Part shown: positions 1 through 5,994 of the stretch, one piece after another
How the letters are laid out: each line of letters starts with the position of its first letter
Numbering within the stretch: position 1 is the stretch's first letter
NCBI GenBank assembly: GCA_900552095.1
Contig: URYM01000104.1
Span: 1-6,348 of the forward strand
Reading direction: 5' to 3'
DNA: 6,348 nucleotides
Origin: an uncultured Blautia sp.
GTDB taxonomy: Bacteria; Bacillota; Clostridia; Lachnospirales; Lachnospiraceae
The notes under the pieces: generated by a model
Told to the model about the DNA's origin: nothing
What the model saw: the letters and a program-made list of their open reading frames with translations, nothing else
The model's database searches: none
Translations under genes and position numbers: made by a program

Positions 1-49
1 ACGAGATCTAGTACGGTCTCGTGGGCTCGGAGATGTGTATAAGAGACAG
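1..49 (+). other. Illumina Nextera i7/Read 2 adapter (artificial sequence)
   Basis: These bases are not genomic. Positions 1-7 match the end of the P7 oligo, 8-15 (CTAGTACG) match the Nextera N702 index as written in the oligo, 16-30 (GTCTCGTGGGCTCGG) are the Read 2 adapter, and 31-49 (AGATGTGTATAAGAGACAG) are the 19-bp Tn5 mosaic end. Genomic sequence therefore starts at base 50. The first gene is cut here, and any codon assigned upstream of 50 is adapter. Confidence 0.98.
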
Positions 50-51
50 AT

Positions 52-2247
52 GTGAATTTGACAATTCAGAATGGAACCCTGAAGAGCAGCCGGCCTGCTC
101 TGAAAAGCGGCGGGATTACGATGCTTTATAATAATGGAAGCCTTACGCTGGACAAGGTAACGGCTGCAGTACCGGGGGCTTCCTATGGAATTGTCACAAA
201 TGGAACCAAGAAAGAGAATAAGATTACGCTGAAGGATTCTGTTCTGGATGTTTCAGAGGGTTTTGGAATTTATTTCCCCAGCAGCGGATCTGTGAAGATC
301 GAAAACTCTGTAATTAAGGCGAAAGAGGGCGGAGTACAGATCTGTGCGGGCAGCCTTGCGGTAACTGGTGAAAAAACGCAGATCACAGTAACGGGAGATC
401 CGCAGCCCAAGACAGAGGGAGATGGTGCGATTGTGGATGGAGCGGCCATTTCTGTTGTAGAGCGGGATGGTTATCAGGATCTGGGTGTTATAAAGATTGA
501 GGCAGGTACCTTCAGCGCGGCAGACTCTTCCGAGGCAGTGAAAGCCTACAGATTCAATAGTACAGATAAGACCGAAGAGGAGTGGGCCGAGGCCGGAGAA
601 TATGTGGAAGTTGCAGGCGGAACCTTCAGTTCTAAGGTGCCGGAAAAACTTTGTGCAGATGGATTTGCGGTGAAAGAAAATGCGGATGGTTCTTTTACCG
701 TGGAGGCAGAAAATAAAGAAAATGCGGAAGCTAAAATTGGAGAGAAATACTACCCTACGCTGCAGGAGGCAATTGATTCTGCGGGAAATGGTGATAAGGT
801 GGAGCTTTTAAAGGATATGGAAGTCTCCTCTAAATTTCTTAAGGTCAATAAGAGTATTACGTTAGATCTGGGCGGCCATACGATTGCGAACAAAATAGAG
901 AATTATGGTGTAGTTGTGATGAGCGGGGCCGAAGCAACCATACAGAACGGTACGATTCAATCCCATCCCGCTGGAACTTTTGCGGCTGTTTATGTACAGC
1001 AGGCAAAGGCAGTGACGAAAGATCTGACGATTGATGCAAAAAGAGGATTTGCAGTCGGGAATAATCAGTCCAGTGGTATTTACTGGGGAACCCTGATTGC
1101 AGAAGAGGGTACGGTTGTAACAGCATCAGAGACAGGAATTGTAGCAGTTGGTCCCTATCAGGATAAGGATCTGCCTCTTGCGGAGACCGCTCAGCTTACC
1201 CGGGTGGAAATTAATGGCGGAAGGATTGAAGCCGCAGGAGCTGCCATTACAGGAAATGGAAATTATCATGGAACAGAAATTATTGTTAACGGCGGAGAAT
1301 TGAAAAATACAAAGGGAGACTGTGCGGCAGTTTATCATCCCCAGTCCGGAACGCTAACTCTGAATGGAGGAACGATTGTGGGCGGCACCGGCGTGCAGAT
1401 GTGTTCCGGAAAACTGGTTGTTCCGGAAAACAGTACAGCAAAGATTCAGGCAACAAGTGAGGATAAGCGTGCAGAGAAGACGGAAGGAGACGGCGATATT
1501 CTGGACGGTGCGGCGGTTTCTGTTGTCAGCAGGGAATATCCCGGCGGAGCTCCTGTTGTAGATATTAAAGGCGGAGCATTTAATTCTGCTAAGGGAGAGT
1601 CTGTTCTTGACTATAAATGGAAAGATAAGACAGCTTCCGAGTGGGCTGAGGCCGGAGAATATGTGGAAGTTGCAGGAGGAACCTTCAGTTCTAAAGTACC
1701 CGGGGATCTCTGTGCAGAAAACTACAACCCGGTAGAGGTCAAGGATGCAGACGGGAATATCACCTACGGCGTAGCGGATGAGGTGAAGATAGATTTCCTG
1801 GGCGGTTCCCTGAGAATGGATTATAAAAAGGTGGATGGTTCTTATGATTTCACCAAAACCAGTCTGCGGTTCGGCTATCAGATCCAACTGCCGGAGGGAG
1901 CGGTGCTGGAGAGCTGGAAGTGGGATTATGGAACTTCAGAGGAGAATCTTTTCCTGACAGTAAAGGGAGAAAATAAAGTTCCCCAGGCGGATGGCTCTTT
2001 TGTCAGCAACCTGGTTCTGACAGATGCGCCGGTAGATAAATATGATACCCTTGTTTACACAGCTCTCTCCGTTACTTATAAAAAGGATGGACAGACCATT
2101 ACGGTTACCGATAAGACAGAATCCCGTTCTGTGAAGGCGGTAGCAGAGGCAATCGTAAATGCTCCGAATGCTACAGAGGCAGAAAAAGAGTATGCACGAG
2201 GGCTTCTGAATGCCTTTAACAAGAATGGCTGGACCGGTTACTATTAA
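52..2247 (+). CDS. Large beta-helix-repeat surface protein, C-terminal part (5' truncated), ending in WTGYY
   Basis: This is a partial gene. The reading frame enters from the left edge, and the GTG at 52 is an internal Val codon with no ribosome binding site, not a start. The 731 visible residues contain about one and two-thirds copies of a roughly 353-residue unit. A unit opens with a YYPTLQEAIDSA segment (233-244), GDKVELLKD and TLDLGGHTI (270-278), a signature common in Firmicutes surface proteins with parallel beta-helix or pectate-lyase-like folds. Many short strand-turn repeats follow (TIQNGT, INGGRIE, LNGGTI). Each unit ends with GVQxCxG (94-100, 447-453), EGDGxIxDGAA and EWAEAGEYVEVAGGTFSSKVP (177-197, 530-550). 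A non-repetitive domain (about 575-690) looks like a beta-sandwich. It is followed by a helical stretch (about 693-722) and the terminal NGWTGYY. There is no LPXTG motif, C-terminal membrane helix or SLH repeat. The signal peptide would lie upstream of the window. Extracellular location and a carbohydrate-binding or adhesin role are inferences; no catalytic residues are identified. Confidence 0.85.
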   Translation: MNLTIQNGTLKSSRPALKSGGITMLYNNGSLTLDKVTAAVPGASYGIVTNGTKKENKITLKDSVLDVSEGFGIYFPSSGSVKIENSVIKAKEGGVQICAGSLAVTGEKTQITVTGDPQPKTEGDGAIVDGAAISVVERDGYQDLGVIKIEAGTFSAADSSEAVKAYRFNSTDKTEEEWAEAGEYVEVAGGTFSSKVPEKLCADGFAVKENADGSFTVEAENKENAEAKIGEKYYPTLQEAIDSAGNGDKVELLKDMEVSSKFLKVNKSITLDLGGHTIANKIENYGVVVMSGAEATIQNGTIQSHPAGTFAAVYVQQAKAVTKDLTIDAKRGFAVGNNQSSGIYWGTLIAEEGTVVTASETGIVAVGPYQDKDLPLAETAQLTRVEINGGRIEAAGAAITGNGNYHGTEIIVNGGELKNTKGDCAAVYHPQSGTLTLNGGTIVGGTGVQMCSGKLVVPENSTAKIQATSEDKRAEKTEGDGDILDGAAVSVVSREYPGGAPVVDIKGGAFNSAKGESVLDYKWKDKTASEWAEAGEYVEVAGGTFSSKVPGDLCAENYNPVEVKDADGNITYGVADEVKIDFLGGSLRMDYKKVDGSYDFTKTSLRFGYQIQLPEGAVLESWKWDYGTSEENLFLTVKGENKVPQADGSFVSNLVLTDAPVDKYDTLVYTALSVTYKKDGQTITVTDKTESRSVKAVAEAIVNAPNATEAEKEYARGLLNAFNKNGWTGYY
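580..641 (+). repeat. Internal repeat copy 1 of the surface-protein gene
   Basis: This 62-bp segment encodes EWAEAGEYVEVAGGTFSSKVP. It matches 1639-1700 at 58 of 62 positions by direct comparison, and all four differences are synonymous. It is the best conserved part of a unit about 1.06 kb long. Confidence 0.9.
1639..1700 (+). repeat. Internal repeat copy 2 of the surface-protein gene
   Basis: This is the second copy of the segment at 580-641, with four synonymous differences over 62 bp. The surrounding unit is much more diverged, so the segment is either under strong constraint or has been homogenised by recombination. Confidence 0.9.
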
Positions 2248-2250
2248 GAG
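2228..2250 (+). repeat. WTGYY-stop DNA repeat, copy 1
   Basis: This 23-bp stretch covers the last base of a Gly codon, TGG ACC GGT TAC TAT TAA and three bases after the stop. It is identical to 2890-2912 at the end of the next large gene. Identity at synonymous positions and past the stop codon goes beyond what peptide conservation alone requires. Confidence 0.95.
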
Positions 2251-2259
2251 AGGAGAGAG

Positions 2260-2373
2260 ATGGAAGCAGCAGAAAAGATGCAGGGAAGAATTTCTGCATC
2301 TTTTCTGCTCTTCCTGGTTTTTGTCTGCAGCCCAGGTAGATGTCTGGAGTATGCGGAAAGGATAAAAGGATGA
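2260..2373 (+). CDS. Possible 37-residue leader peptide overlapping the terminator
   Basis: This small ORF starts at an ATG preceded by AGGAGAG (2251-2257). Its TGA stop (2371-2373) overlaps the ATG of the next gene as ATGA, the same coupling seen between the downstream genes. The peptide has a charged start (MEAAEKMQGR), a hydrophobic core (ISASFLLFLVFVCS) and a mixed end (PGRCLEYAERIKG). Much of the ORF is also the hairpin at 2262-2322, whose T-rich right arm automatically encodes Leu, Phe and Val, so the hydrophobicity may be a by-product of the terminator. If real, it is best read as a leader whose translation would open the hairpin and couple into the downstream gene. No family is recognised and it may be chance. 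Confidence 0.25.
   Translation: MEAAEKMQGRISASFLLFLVFVCSPGRCLEYAERIKG
2262..2322 (+). terminator. Strong hairpin plus T-run between the surface protein and downstream genes (terminator/attenuator)
   Basis: A perfect 15-bp inverted repeat pairs 2269-2283 (GCAGAAAAGATGCAG) with 2294-2308 (CTGCATCTTTTCTGC) around a 10-nt loop. The stem can be extended by GGAAG (2262-2266) with CTTCC (2310-2314) across a small internal loop. TTTTT follows at 2318-2322. This fits an intrinsic terminator just after the surface-protein gene. No convincing promoter is visible between it and 2370, so the downstream genes may depend on read-through. That would give much surface protein and little machinery. Confidence 0.65.
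2355..2362 (+). promoter_or_regulatory. Ribosome binding site fixing the start at 2370
   Basis: GGAAAGGA lies 7 nt before the ATG at 2370. The in-frame ATG at 2340 has only a weak AGG upstream and would put charged residues ahead of the hydrophobic segment, so 2370 is the preferred start. Confidence 0.6.
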
Positions 2374-2909
2374 AGAAATCAAAAATTATAATCATTGTTC
2401 TGATGGTTCTTGTGGTGGCGGCGATGGCGGGAACTGCCGTTTACTGGGTCTGGAATAACCGGGATGGCGCACCTTCACAGGAGTCGTCCCAGAAGGAAGA
2501 CAAAGAGAAAAAGGAGCCGGATCAGGAGATAACGGCGGAGAAACAGGGAAGTCAGGACGCTCAGGATGTTCCAGATAGCTCCGGGGAAAAAGAAGGAGCA
2601 GAGGGCGGTGAGGCGGAGGCGGTTTCCCCTCAGGAAATGCAGCAGTCCGGCCAGAACAGTGCAGACAATGAAGTAGACAGCAGTACACTGTTTGGCGGCT
2701 CCGGAACCTCCGGCATCCAGGGCTCAGATTCCGGGACTTCCGGAAATACTTCCGGCGGTCAGGGCGGCAGTACTTCAGGCGGAGCAGGCGGAAGCCAGCA
2801 GAATCCGGGAGATAATGATTCGGAAATGCCGGACGGCGGAACCGGGGAAGAGCCTTCAGGAAAACCTTCCCAGCCGGAAGAAGAAGGAAGCTGGACCGGT
2901 TACTATTAA
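2370..2909 (+). CDS. Small membrane-anchored or secreted low-complexity protein ending in WTGYY
   Basis: This 179-residue protein belongs to no family I recognise. Residues 1-5 are basic (MKKSK), and 6-27 form one strongly hydrophobic segment. It could be a membrane anchor or a signal peptide, since AMA at 18-20 is a possible cleavage site. Residues 30-100 are highly charged and Glu/Lys/Gln-rich. Residues 105-145 are almost only Gly, Ser and Thr, and 146-172 are acidic and Pro-rich. The whole outer part is probably disordered, like a wall-spanning stalk. It ends in GSWTGYY, the same last five residues as the preceding surface protein. There is no folded domain, LPXTG or C-terminal helix. It sits between the large surface protein and the enzyme genes, 13 nt from the kinase start. 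It may be a dedicated tail-bearing substrate, an anchor, or a carrier protein for the system; the choice is inference. Confidence 0.8.
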   Translation: MKKSKIIIIVLMVLVVAAMAGTAVYWVWNNRDGAPSQESSQKEDKEKKEPDQEITAEKQGSQDAQDVPDSSGEKEGAEGGEAEAVSPQEMQQSGQNSADNEVDSSTLFGGSGTSGIQGSDSGTSGNTSGGQGGSTSGGAGGSQQNPGDNDSEMPDGGTGEEPSGKPSQPEEEGSWTGYY

Positions 2910-2912
2910 GAG
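2890..2912 (+). repeat. WTGYY-stop DNA repeat, copy 2
   Basis: Identical over 23 bp to 2228-2250, including the codons for WTGYY, the TAA stop and the GAG after it. The AAGAGG here (2908-2913) also serves as the ribosome binding site of the kinase gene, so the repeat doubles as a translation signal. Confidence 0.95.
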
Positions 2913-2922
2913 GAATGTATGG

Positions 2923-3663
2923 ATGGAGGAACAGAAATTTACGGTACGCATGGCCGGTCTTCCCATAGAGATAAGAAGCCGGATGGAATTTACCCGCAGT
3001 TTGTGCCGGGATTATGAGATTCCGGAAGAGCAGGCGGTCTTTACAGCGGCTTCCTCAGAGGAAGATTTGAGGAAGGAGCAGCTTCGCAGTCCGGAATATG
3101 ATCTGGATTATCTGGAGAGTCTGTGTATTCAGAGAAAGATTGCAGAACGGCTTCCGGGATATGGGTGTCTGCTTTGCCATGGTGCGGCGATTACTTTTGA
3201 AGGGCTGGGCTATCTTTTTACAGCGCCCAGCGGAACGGGAAAGTCAACGCATATCCGGCTGTGGAGGCAGTTTCTGGGGGAAGCGGCGGATATTGTAAAT
3301 GGAGATAAGCCTTTTTTATCTGTGGAAGAGGGAAAGGTTTTTGTGTGGGGCAGTCCCTGGGCGGGAAAAGAGAACTGGCAGAAGAACAGAAAGGCTCCCC
3401 TTCATGGAATCTGTCTGTTGAAGCAGGGGCAGAAAAATAAGATTTGCAGGCTGCAGCCCTGGGAAAGTCTGCCGGGACTGCTTTCGCAGATCTACATGCC
3501 GGAGAACCGGGAAATGGCGGGAAGGACACTGGAACTTCTGGATTCTTTGCTGCGGCAGGTTCCGGTATATCGGCTGGAATGTGATATTTCGGCTCAGGCG
3601 GTGCAGACCGGTTTCGAGGCGATGACAGGAAAAATTTTCAGGACACAGGAGAGAGAGCGATGA
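2923..3663 (+). CDS. HPr-kinase-like P-loop kinase (HprK-related)
   Basis: The protein has 246 residues from the ATG at 2923, with AAGAGG (2908-2913) as ribosome binding site overlapping the previous stop. The frame is open further upstream, but there it only shadows the previous gene. A clear P-loop, APSGTGKST (101-109), follows LLCHGAAI (83-90). VNGDKP (125-130) and GSPWAGKE (143-150) match the layout of HPr kinase C-terminal-domain relatives that act outside sugar regulation. The N-terminal HPr kinase domain is absent. Relatives such as PadeK and ThcoK phosphorylate the C-terminal Ser of lasso peptides. Here the substrate is unknown; Thr or Tyr of the WTGYY tail upstream is an attractive candidate, but this is inference. 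Asp128 and His86 are candidate catalytic or metal-binding residues. The stop overlaps the next start (ATGA). Confidence 0.85.
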   Translation: MEEQKFTVRMAGLPIEIRSRMEFTRSLCRDYEIPEEQAVFTAASSEEDLRKEQLRSPEYDLDYLESLCIQRKIAERLPGYGCLLCHGAAITFEGLGYLFTAPSGTGKSTHIRLWRQFLGEAADIVNGDKPFLSVEEGKVFVWGSPWAGKENWQKNRKAPLHGICLLKQGQKNKICRLQPWESLPGLLSQIYMPENREMAGRTLELLDSLLRQVPVYRLECDISAQAVQTGFEAMTGKIFRTQERER

Positions 3664-3926
3664 GAATCAAAGACGGTTTTGTAATGAGGGAAGTAGCAGG
3701 ACAGACGATGGTGATTGCCACGGGAGAAGCAAGCAGGAACTTTCATGGTATGATAAAGCTGAACAGCACCGGAAAAATGATCTGGGAAGGGCTCATGCAG
3801 GGGCTTTCCCGGCAGGAGATCACAGAGCGGATCACAGAGACCTGCGATGCGGAACCCGGTCAGGTGCAGGAAGATGTGGGAGCCTTTCTGGAAAAAATGG
3901 AAAAAGCCGGATTTCTTGCACAATGA
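3660..3926 (+). CDS. PqqD-like protein (stand-alone RiPP recognition element)
   Basis: This 88-residue protein has its ATG overlapping the kinase stop (ATGA) and AGGAGAG at 3648-3654. It has the PqqD pattern: N-terminal beta-strands (GFVMREVAGQTMVIATGE), the hallmark LNSTGKMIWEGL (34-45), then helical segments LSRQEITERITE and VQEDVGAFLEKMEKAGFL in a winged-helix arrangement. Full length matches PqqD and lasso B1 proteins. Family members bind the leader or recognition part of a substrate peptide and present it to modifying enzymes. It contains no catalytic site. In this operon it would be the substrate-recognition subunit for the kinase, peptidase or nucleotidyltransferase. No short precursor peptide is evident nearby, so what it binds is open; the WTGYY-tailed proteins are the candidates. 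Confidence 0.85.
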   Translation: MRIKDGFVMREVAGQTMVIATGEASRNFHGMIKLNSTGKMIWEGLMQGLSRQEITERITETCDAEPGQVQEDVGAFLEKMEKAGFLAQ

Positions 3927-4345
3927 AGCATAAAATAGAGGAAATCCTGCAAAAGGAAGGCTGTCTGGTGACTACGACGGCAGGGGTCAGTATGTACCCT
4001 ATGCTGCGGAACCGTCGGGATACGGTAGTGATCCGGCCCGCAGCCGGACGTCTCAAAAAGTATGATGTAGCGCTTTATAAAAGAGGAGAGAGTTACGTTC
4101 TCCACCGGGTGGTAAAGGTGCTTCCGGATGGGTATGTGATCTGCGGAGACAACTGCCTGAACCGGGAATATAATATTACAGAGGAAGATATTCTGGGGGT
4201 ACTTACAGAATGTTACCGGGGGGAGAAAAAGTTGAATCTGGAGGGCTGGCCTTACCGGATTTATGTACGGCTCTGGTGCGCTGCCTATCCCTTGCGGTAT
4301 GGGTGGAAGAAAGTGCGGATGATGGCGGGGAGGAGAAGAAAGTGA
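3923..4345 (+). CDS. S24/S26-family serine peptidase, Ser-His type, without an N-terminal membrane anchor
   Basis: The protein has 140 residues. The start overlaps the previous stop (ATGA) and has no good ribosome binding site, so translation is probably coupled. GVSMYPMLR (21-29) is the signal-peptidase-like nucleophile motif with Ser23. YVLHRVV (58-64) places His61 where bacterial type I signal peptidases carry the general-base Lys, as in SipW and archaeal/ER-type enzymes. VICGDN (72-77) matches the conserved GDN box. Normal signal peptidases have an N-terminal membrane helix; this one starts directly with a soluble helix. Its C-terminus (YRIYVRLWCAAYPLRYGWKK, 111-130) is aromatic, basic and possibly membrane-associated. 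It occupies the place of the leader peptidase (B2) in lasso-type clusters. A processing role for a substrate of this system is inferred. Confidence 0.8.
   Translation: MKHKIEEILQKEGCLVTTTAGVSMYPMLRNRRDTVVIRPAAGRLKKYDVALYKRGESYVLHRVVKVLPDGYVICGDNCLNREYNITEEDILGVLTECYRGEKKLNLEGWPYRIYVRLWCAAYPLRYGWKKVRMMAGRRRK
4327..4335 (+). promoter_or_regulatory. Ribosome binding site fixing the GTG start of the ABC exporter
   Basis: GGGGAGGAG lies 6 nt before the GTG at 4342. That GTG overlaps the peptidase stop as GTGA. The frame is open back to an ATG at 4210, but the extra 44 residues only shadow the peptidase gene and have no such site. Confidence 0.8.
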
Positions 4346-5994
4346 AGACAGCCGGATGGGTCTGGAAGACAGCGGGAAAACAGAAAAAGCTGGTTCTGGC
4401 AGCAGGGATTTTTCAGGGTCTGACAGCATTTGGCGGGATTATCTTTGCTCTCCTCATGCGCCGGGTCATTGATGCGGCGGCAGCCGGAAGGGGAGAAGAT
4501 TTTCGTCAGAATCTGCTTTTTCTGTCAGGGCTTTTGCTTCTTCAGATACTGCTGCGGTGTGGTGTGCGCTTTTTTACGGAGGAGGCCAGGGCAGCGCTGG
4601 AAAATCAGTTTCGTCTGACCGTTTTCCGGGGGATTCTGGGCAAAGATTATCGGGAAACATCAGCATATCACACAGGAGAGCTGATGAACCGTATCACTGC
4701 AGACGCTTCTGCAGCAGCAGATACCCTGGTGACGCTGTTTCCATCTGCAGCGGATATGGCGGTGCGGATCGGCGGTGTTCTGGCGGTGATGGGGGCTCTG
4801 GCTCCCTGGCTGGCGCTCTTCCTTTTCCTGGGCGGCATTTTCCTGGCGGCACTTTCCATTTTGCCCCGGAAATGGATGAAGCGGGCGCACCACAGGGTAC
4901 AGGAGGCAGACGGAAAGGTTCGCAGTTTTCTCCAGGAAAGCCTGGAGAATCTGTTGACAATCCGGGCTTTTGGATGTCAGGAGAAAATAGAATCCAGAGG
5001 AGCAGAGCAGATGAATGGGCATCGGAGGGTGCGCCGGCGCCGCAATCTGCTCTCCAATGGATTTGCCACGGGATTGAATGCTCTTTTCCAGTGTGCGTAT
5101 TTGGCTGGATTTCTCTGGGGAACGTCGGGAATTCTGGCTCATACGGTATCTTACGGAACGCTCACGGCGGTTATGCAGCTGATCGGACAGCTGCAGGCTC
5201 CTTTTGTGAATCTAGGAGGAGCCGTTCCAAAGCTGGGGGCGCTCTCGGCAAGTGCAGAGCGGATGATGGAACTGACGGAAGGATCCCGGGACATTTCTTC
5301 GCGTGCGGAGGGAGTGCAGGAAGTCTATAAAAAGATGGATGCCCTCTGCTTTTCTCACGTTTTTTTTCGATATAAAGAGGGAGAAAGACAGGTTTTAAAA
5401 GATCTTTCCTTTTCGCTTCCGAAAGGTACGATGGCAGCGATCGTGGGGAAAAGCGGGATTGGGAAGAGTACGGTGATGAAACTGATCCTTTCTGTCTATC
5501 GGCCGGAGGAAGGCGAGATTTTTCTTGATATGGGGCAGGATAAGCTTCCGATCCGACAGGTTCCGGAAGGATTTTTTGCCTATGTACCCCAGGGAAACGG
5601 CCTTATGAGCGGAACCATAGGGGAGGTGGTCAGCTTTGCGGGAAAGGACGGCCAGATTGACGGGAAAAGAGTGAAGGAGGCCTGTCAGGCAGCCTGTGCC
5701 TGGGATTTTATCTGTGCACTGCCAGGCGGGATGGAAGCCAGGATTGGTGAGAGGGGAGCAGGCCTCTCCGAAGGACAGATGCAGCGCCTGGCGGTGGCCC
5801 GGGCAGTATACAGCGGCTGTCCGGTACTTCTGCTGGATGAGGCGACTTCGGCGCTTGATCCGGCTACGGAAAAAGAACTGATCAGAAATCTGAAAAATCT
5901 TCCGGGGCGGACGGTTTTCCTTATTACGCACCGGAGAGAAGCCTGGGAAATGTGTGACAGGATTCTGGAACAGAAGGAAGGGGAGATACAGTGA
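4342..5994 (+). CDS. ABC exporter half-transporter (permease fused to ATPase)
   Basis: The protein has 550 residues from the GTG at 4342. About six hydrophobic segments (roughly 17-38, 57-77, 134-152, 153-172, 240-262, 272-295) form a type-I exporter membrane domain. The ATPase domain carries Walker A GKSGIGKST (369-377), a Q-loop in YVPQGN, signature LSEGQ (475-479, Glu in place of the usual second Gly), Walker B VLLLDE (Asp499, Glu500), D-loop SALD and an H-loop with His530 in ITHR. All catalytic residues are present, so it should be active as a homodimer or with a partner outside the window. There is no N-terminal C39 peptidase domain, so any cleavage must be done by another protein, plausibly the S24/S26 peptidase encoded just before. 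Such exporters serve peptide and lipid substrates; the substrate here is not determined. The stop overlaps the next start (GTGA). Confidence 0.92.
   Translation: MKTAGWVWKTAGKQKKLVLAAGIFQGLTAFGGIIFALLMRRVIDAAAAGRGEDFRQNLLFLSGLLLLQILLRCGVRFFTEEARAALENQFRLTVFRGILGKDYRETSAYHTGELMNRITADASAAADTLVTLFPSAADMAVRIGGVLAVMGALAPWLALFLFLGGIFLAALSILPRKWMKRAHHRVQEADGKVRSFLQESLENLLTIRAFGCQEKIESRGAEQMNGHRRVRRRRNLLSNGFATGLNALFQCAYLAGFLWGTSGILAHTVSYGTLTAVMQLIGQLQAPFVNLGGAVPKLGALSASAERMMELTEGSRDISSRAEGVQEVYKKMDALCFSHVFFRYKEGERQVLKDLSFSLPKGTMAAIVGKSGIGKSTVMKLILSVYRPEEGEIFLDMGQDKLPIRQVPEGFFAYVPQGNGLMSGTIGEVVSFAGKDGQIDGKRVKEACQAACAWDFICALPGGMEARIGERGAGLSEGQMQRLAVARAVYSGCPVLLLDEATSALDPATEKELIRNLKNLPGRTVFLITHRREAWEMCDRILEQKEGEIQ

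Noticed and set aside
1354..1887. 177-codon antisense frame within the surface-protein gene
   Set aside because: It lies opposite a clearly coding repeat protein, has no ribosome binding site I can support, and its product is Cys/Ser/Ile-rich without a motif.
2260..2373. The 37-residue ORF as a classical RiPP precursor
   Set aside because: It has a hydrophobic core built largely by the hairpin sequence and no leader/core layout or cleavage motif. It is kept only as a possible leader ORF.
2700..2800. Short repeated GGCGGC/TCCGGA-type motifs that look like a repeat array
   Set aside because: They are Gly and Ser codons of the disordered region, without regular spacers, so they are neither a CRISPR array nor a microsatellite array.
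2692..2922. Upstream extension of the kinase frame into the preceding gene
   Set aside because: It overlaps the low-complexity protein out of frame. The ATG at 2923 has a ribosome binding site and gives the natural family length.
4210..4341. Upstream extension of the exporter to an ATG inside the peptidase gene
   Set aside because: The GTG at 4342 has a strong ribosome binding site and a GTGA overlap, and the extra residues shadow the peptidase.
4557..5330. 257-codon + strand frame inside the exporter gene
   Set aside because: It lies wholly within the exporter, whose frame carries the transporter membrane segments. The alternative product is low-complexity Gly/Ser/Arg and has no recognisable domain.
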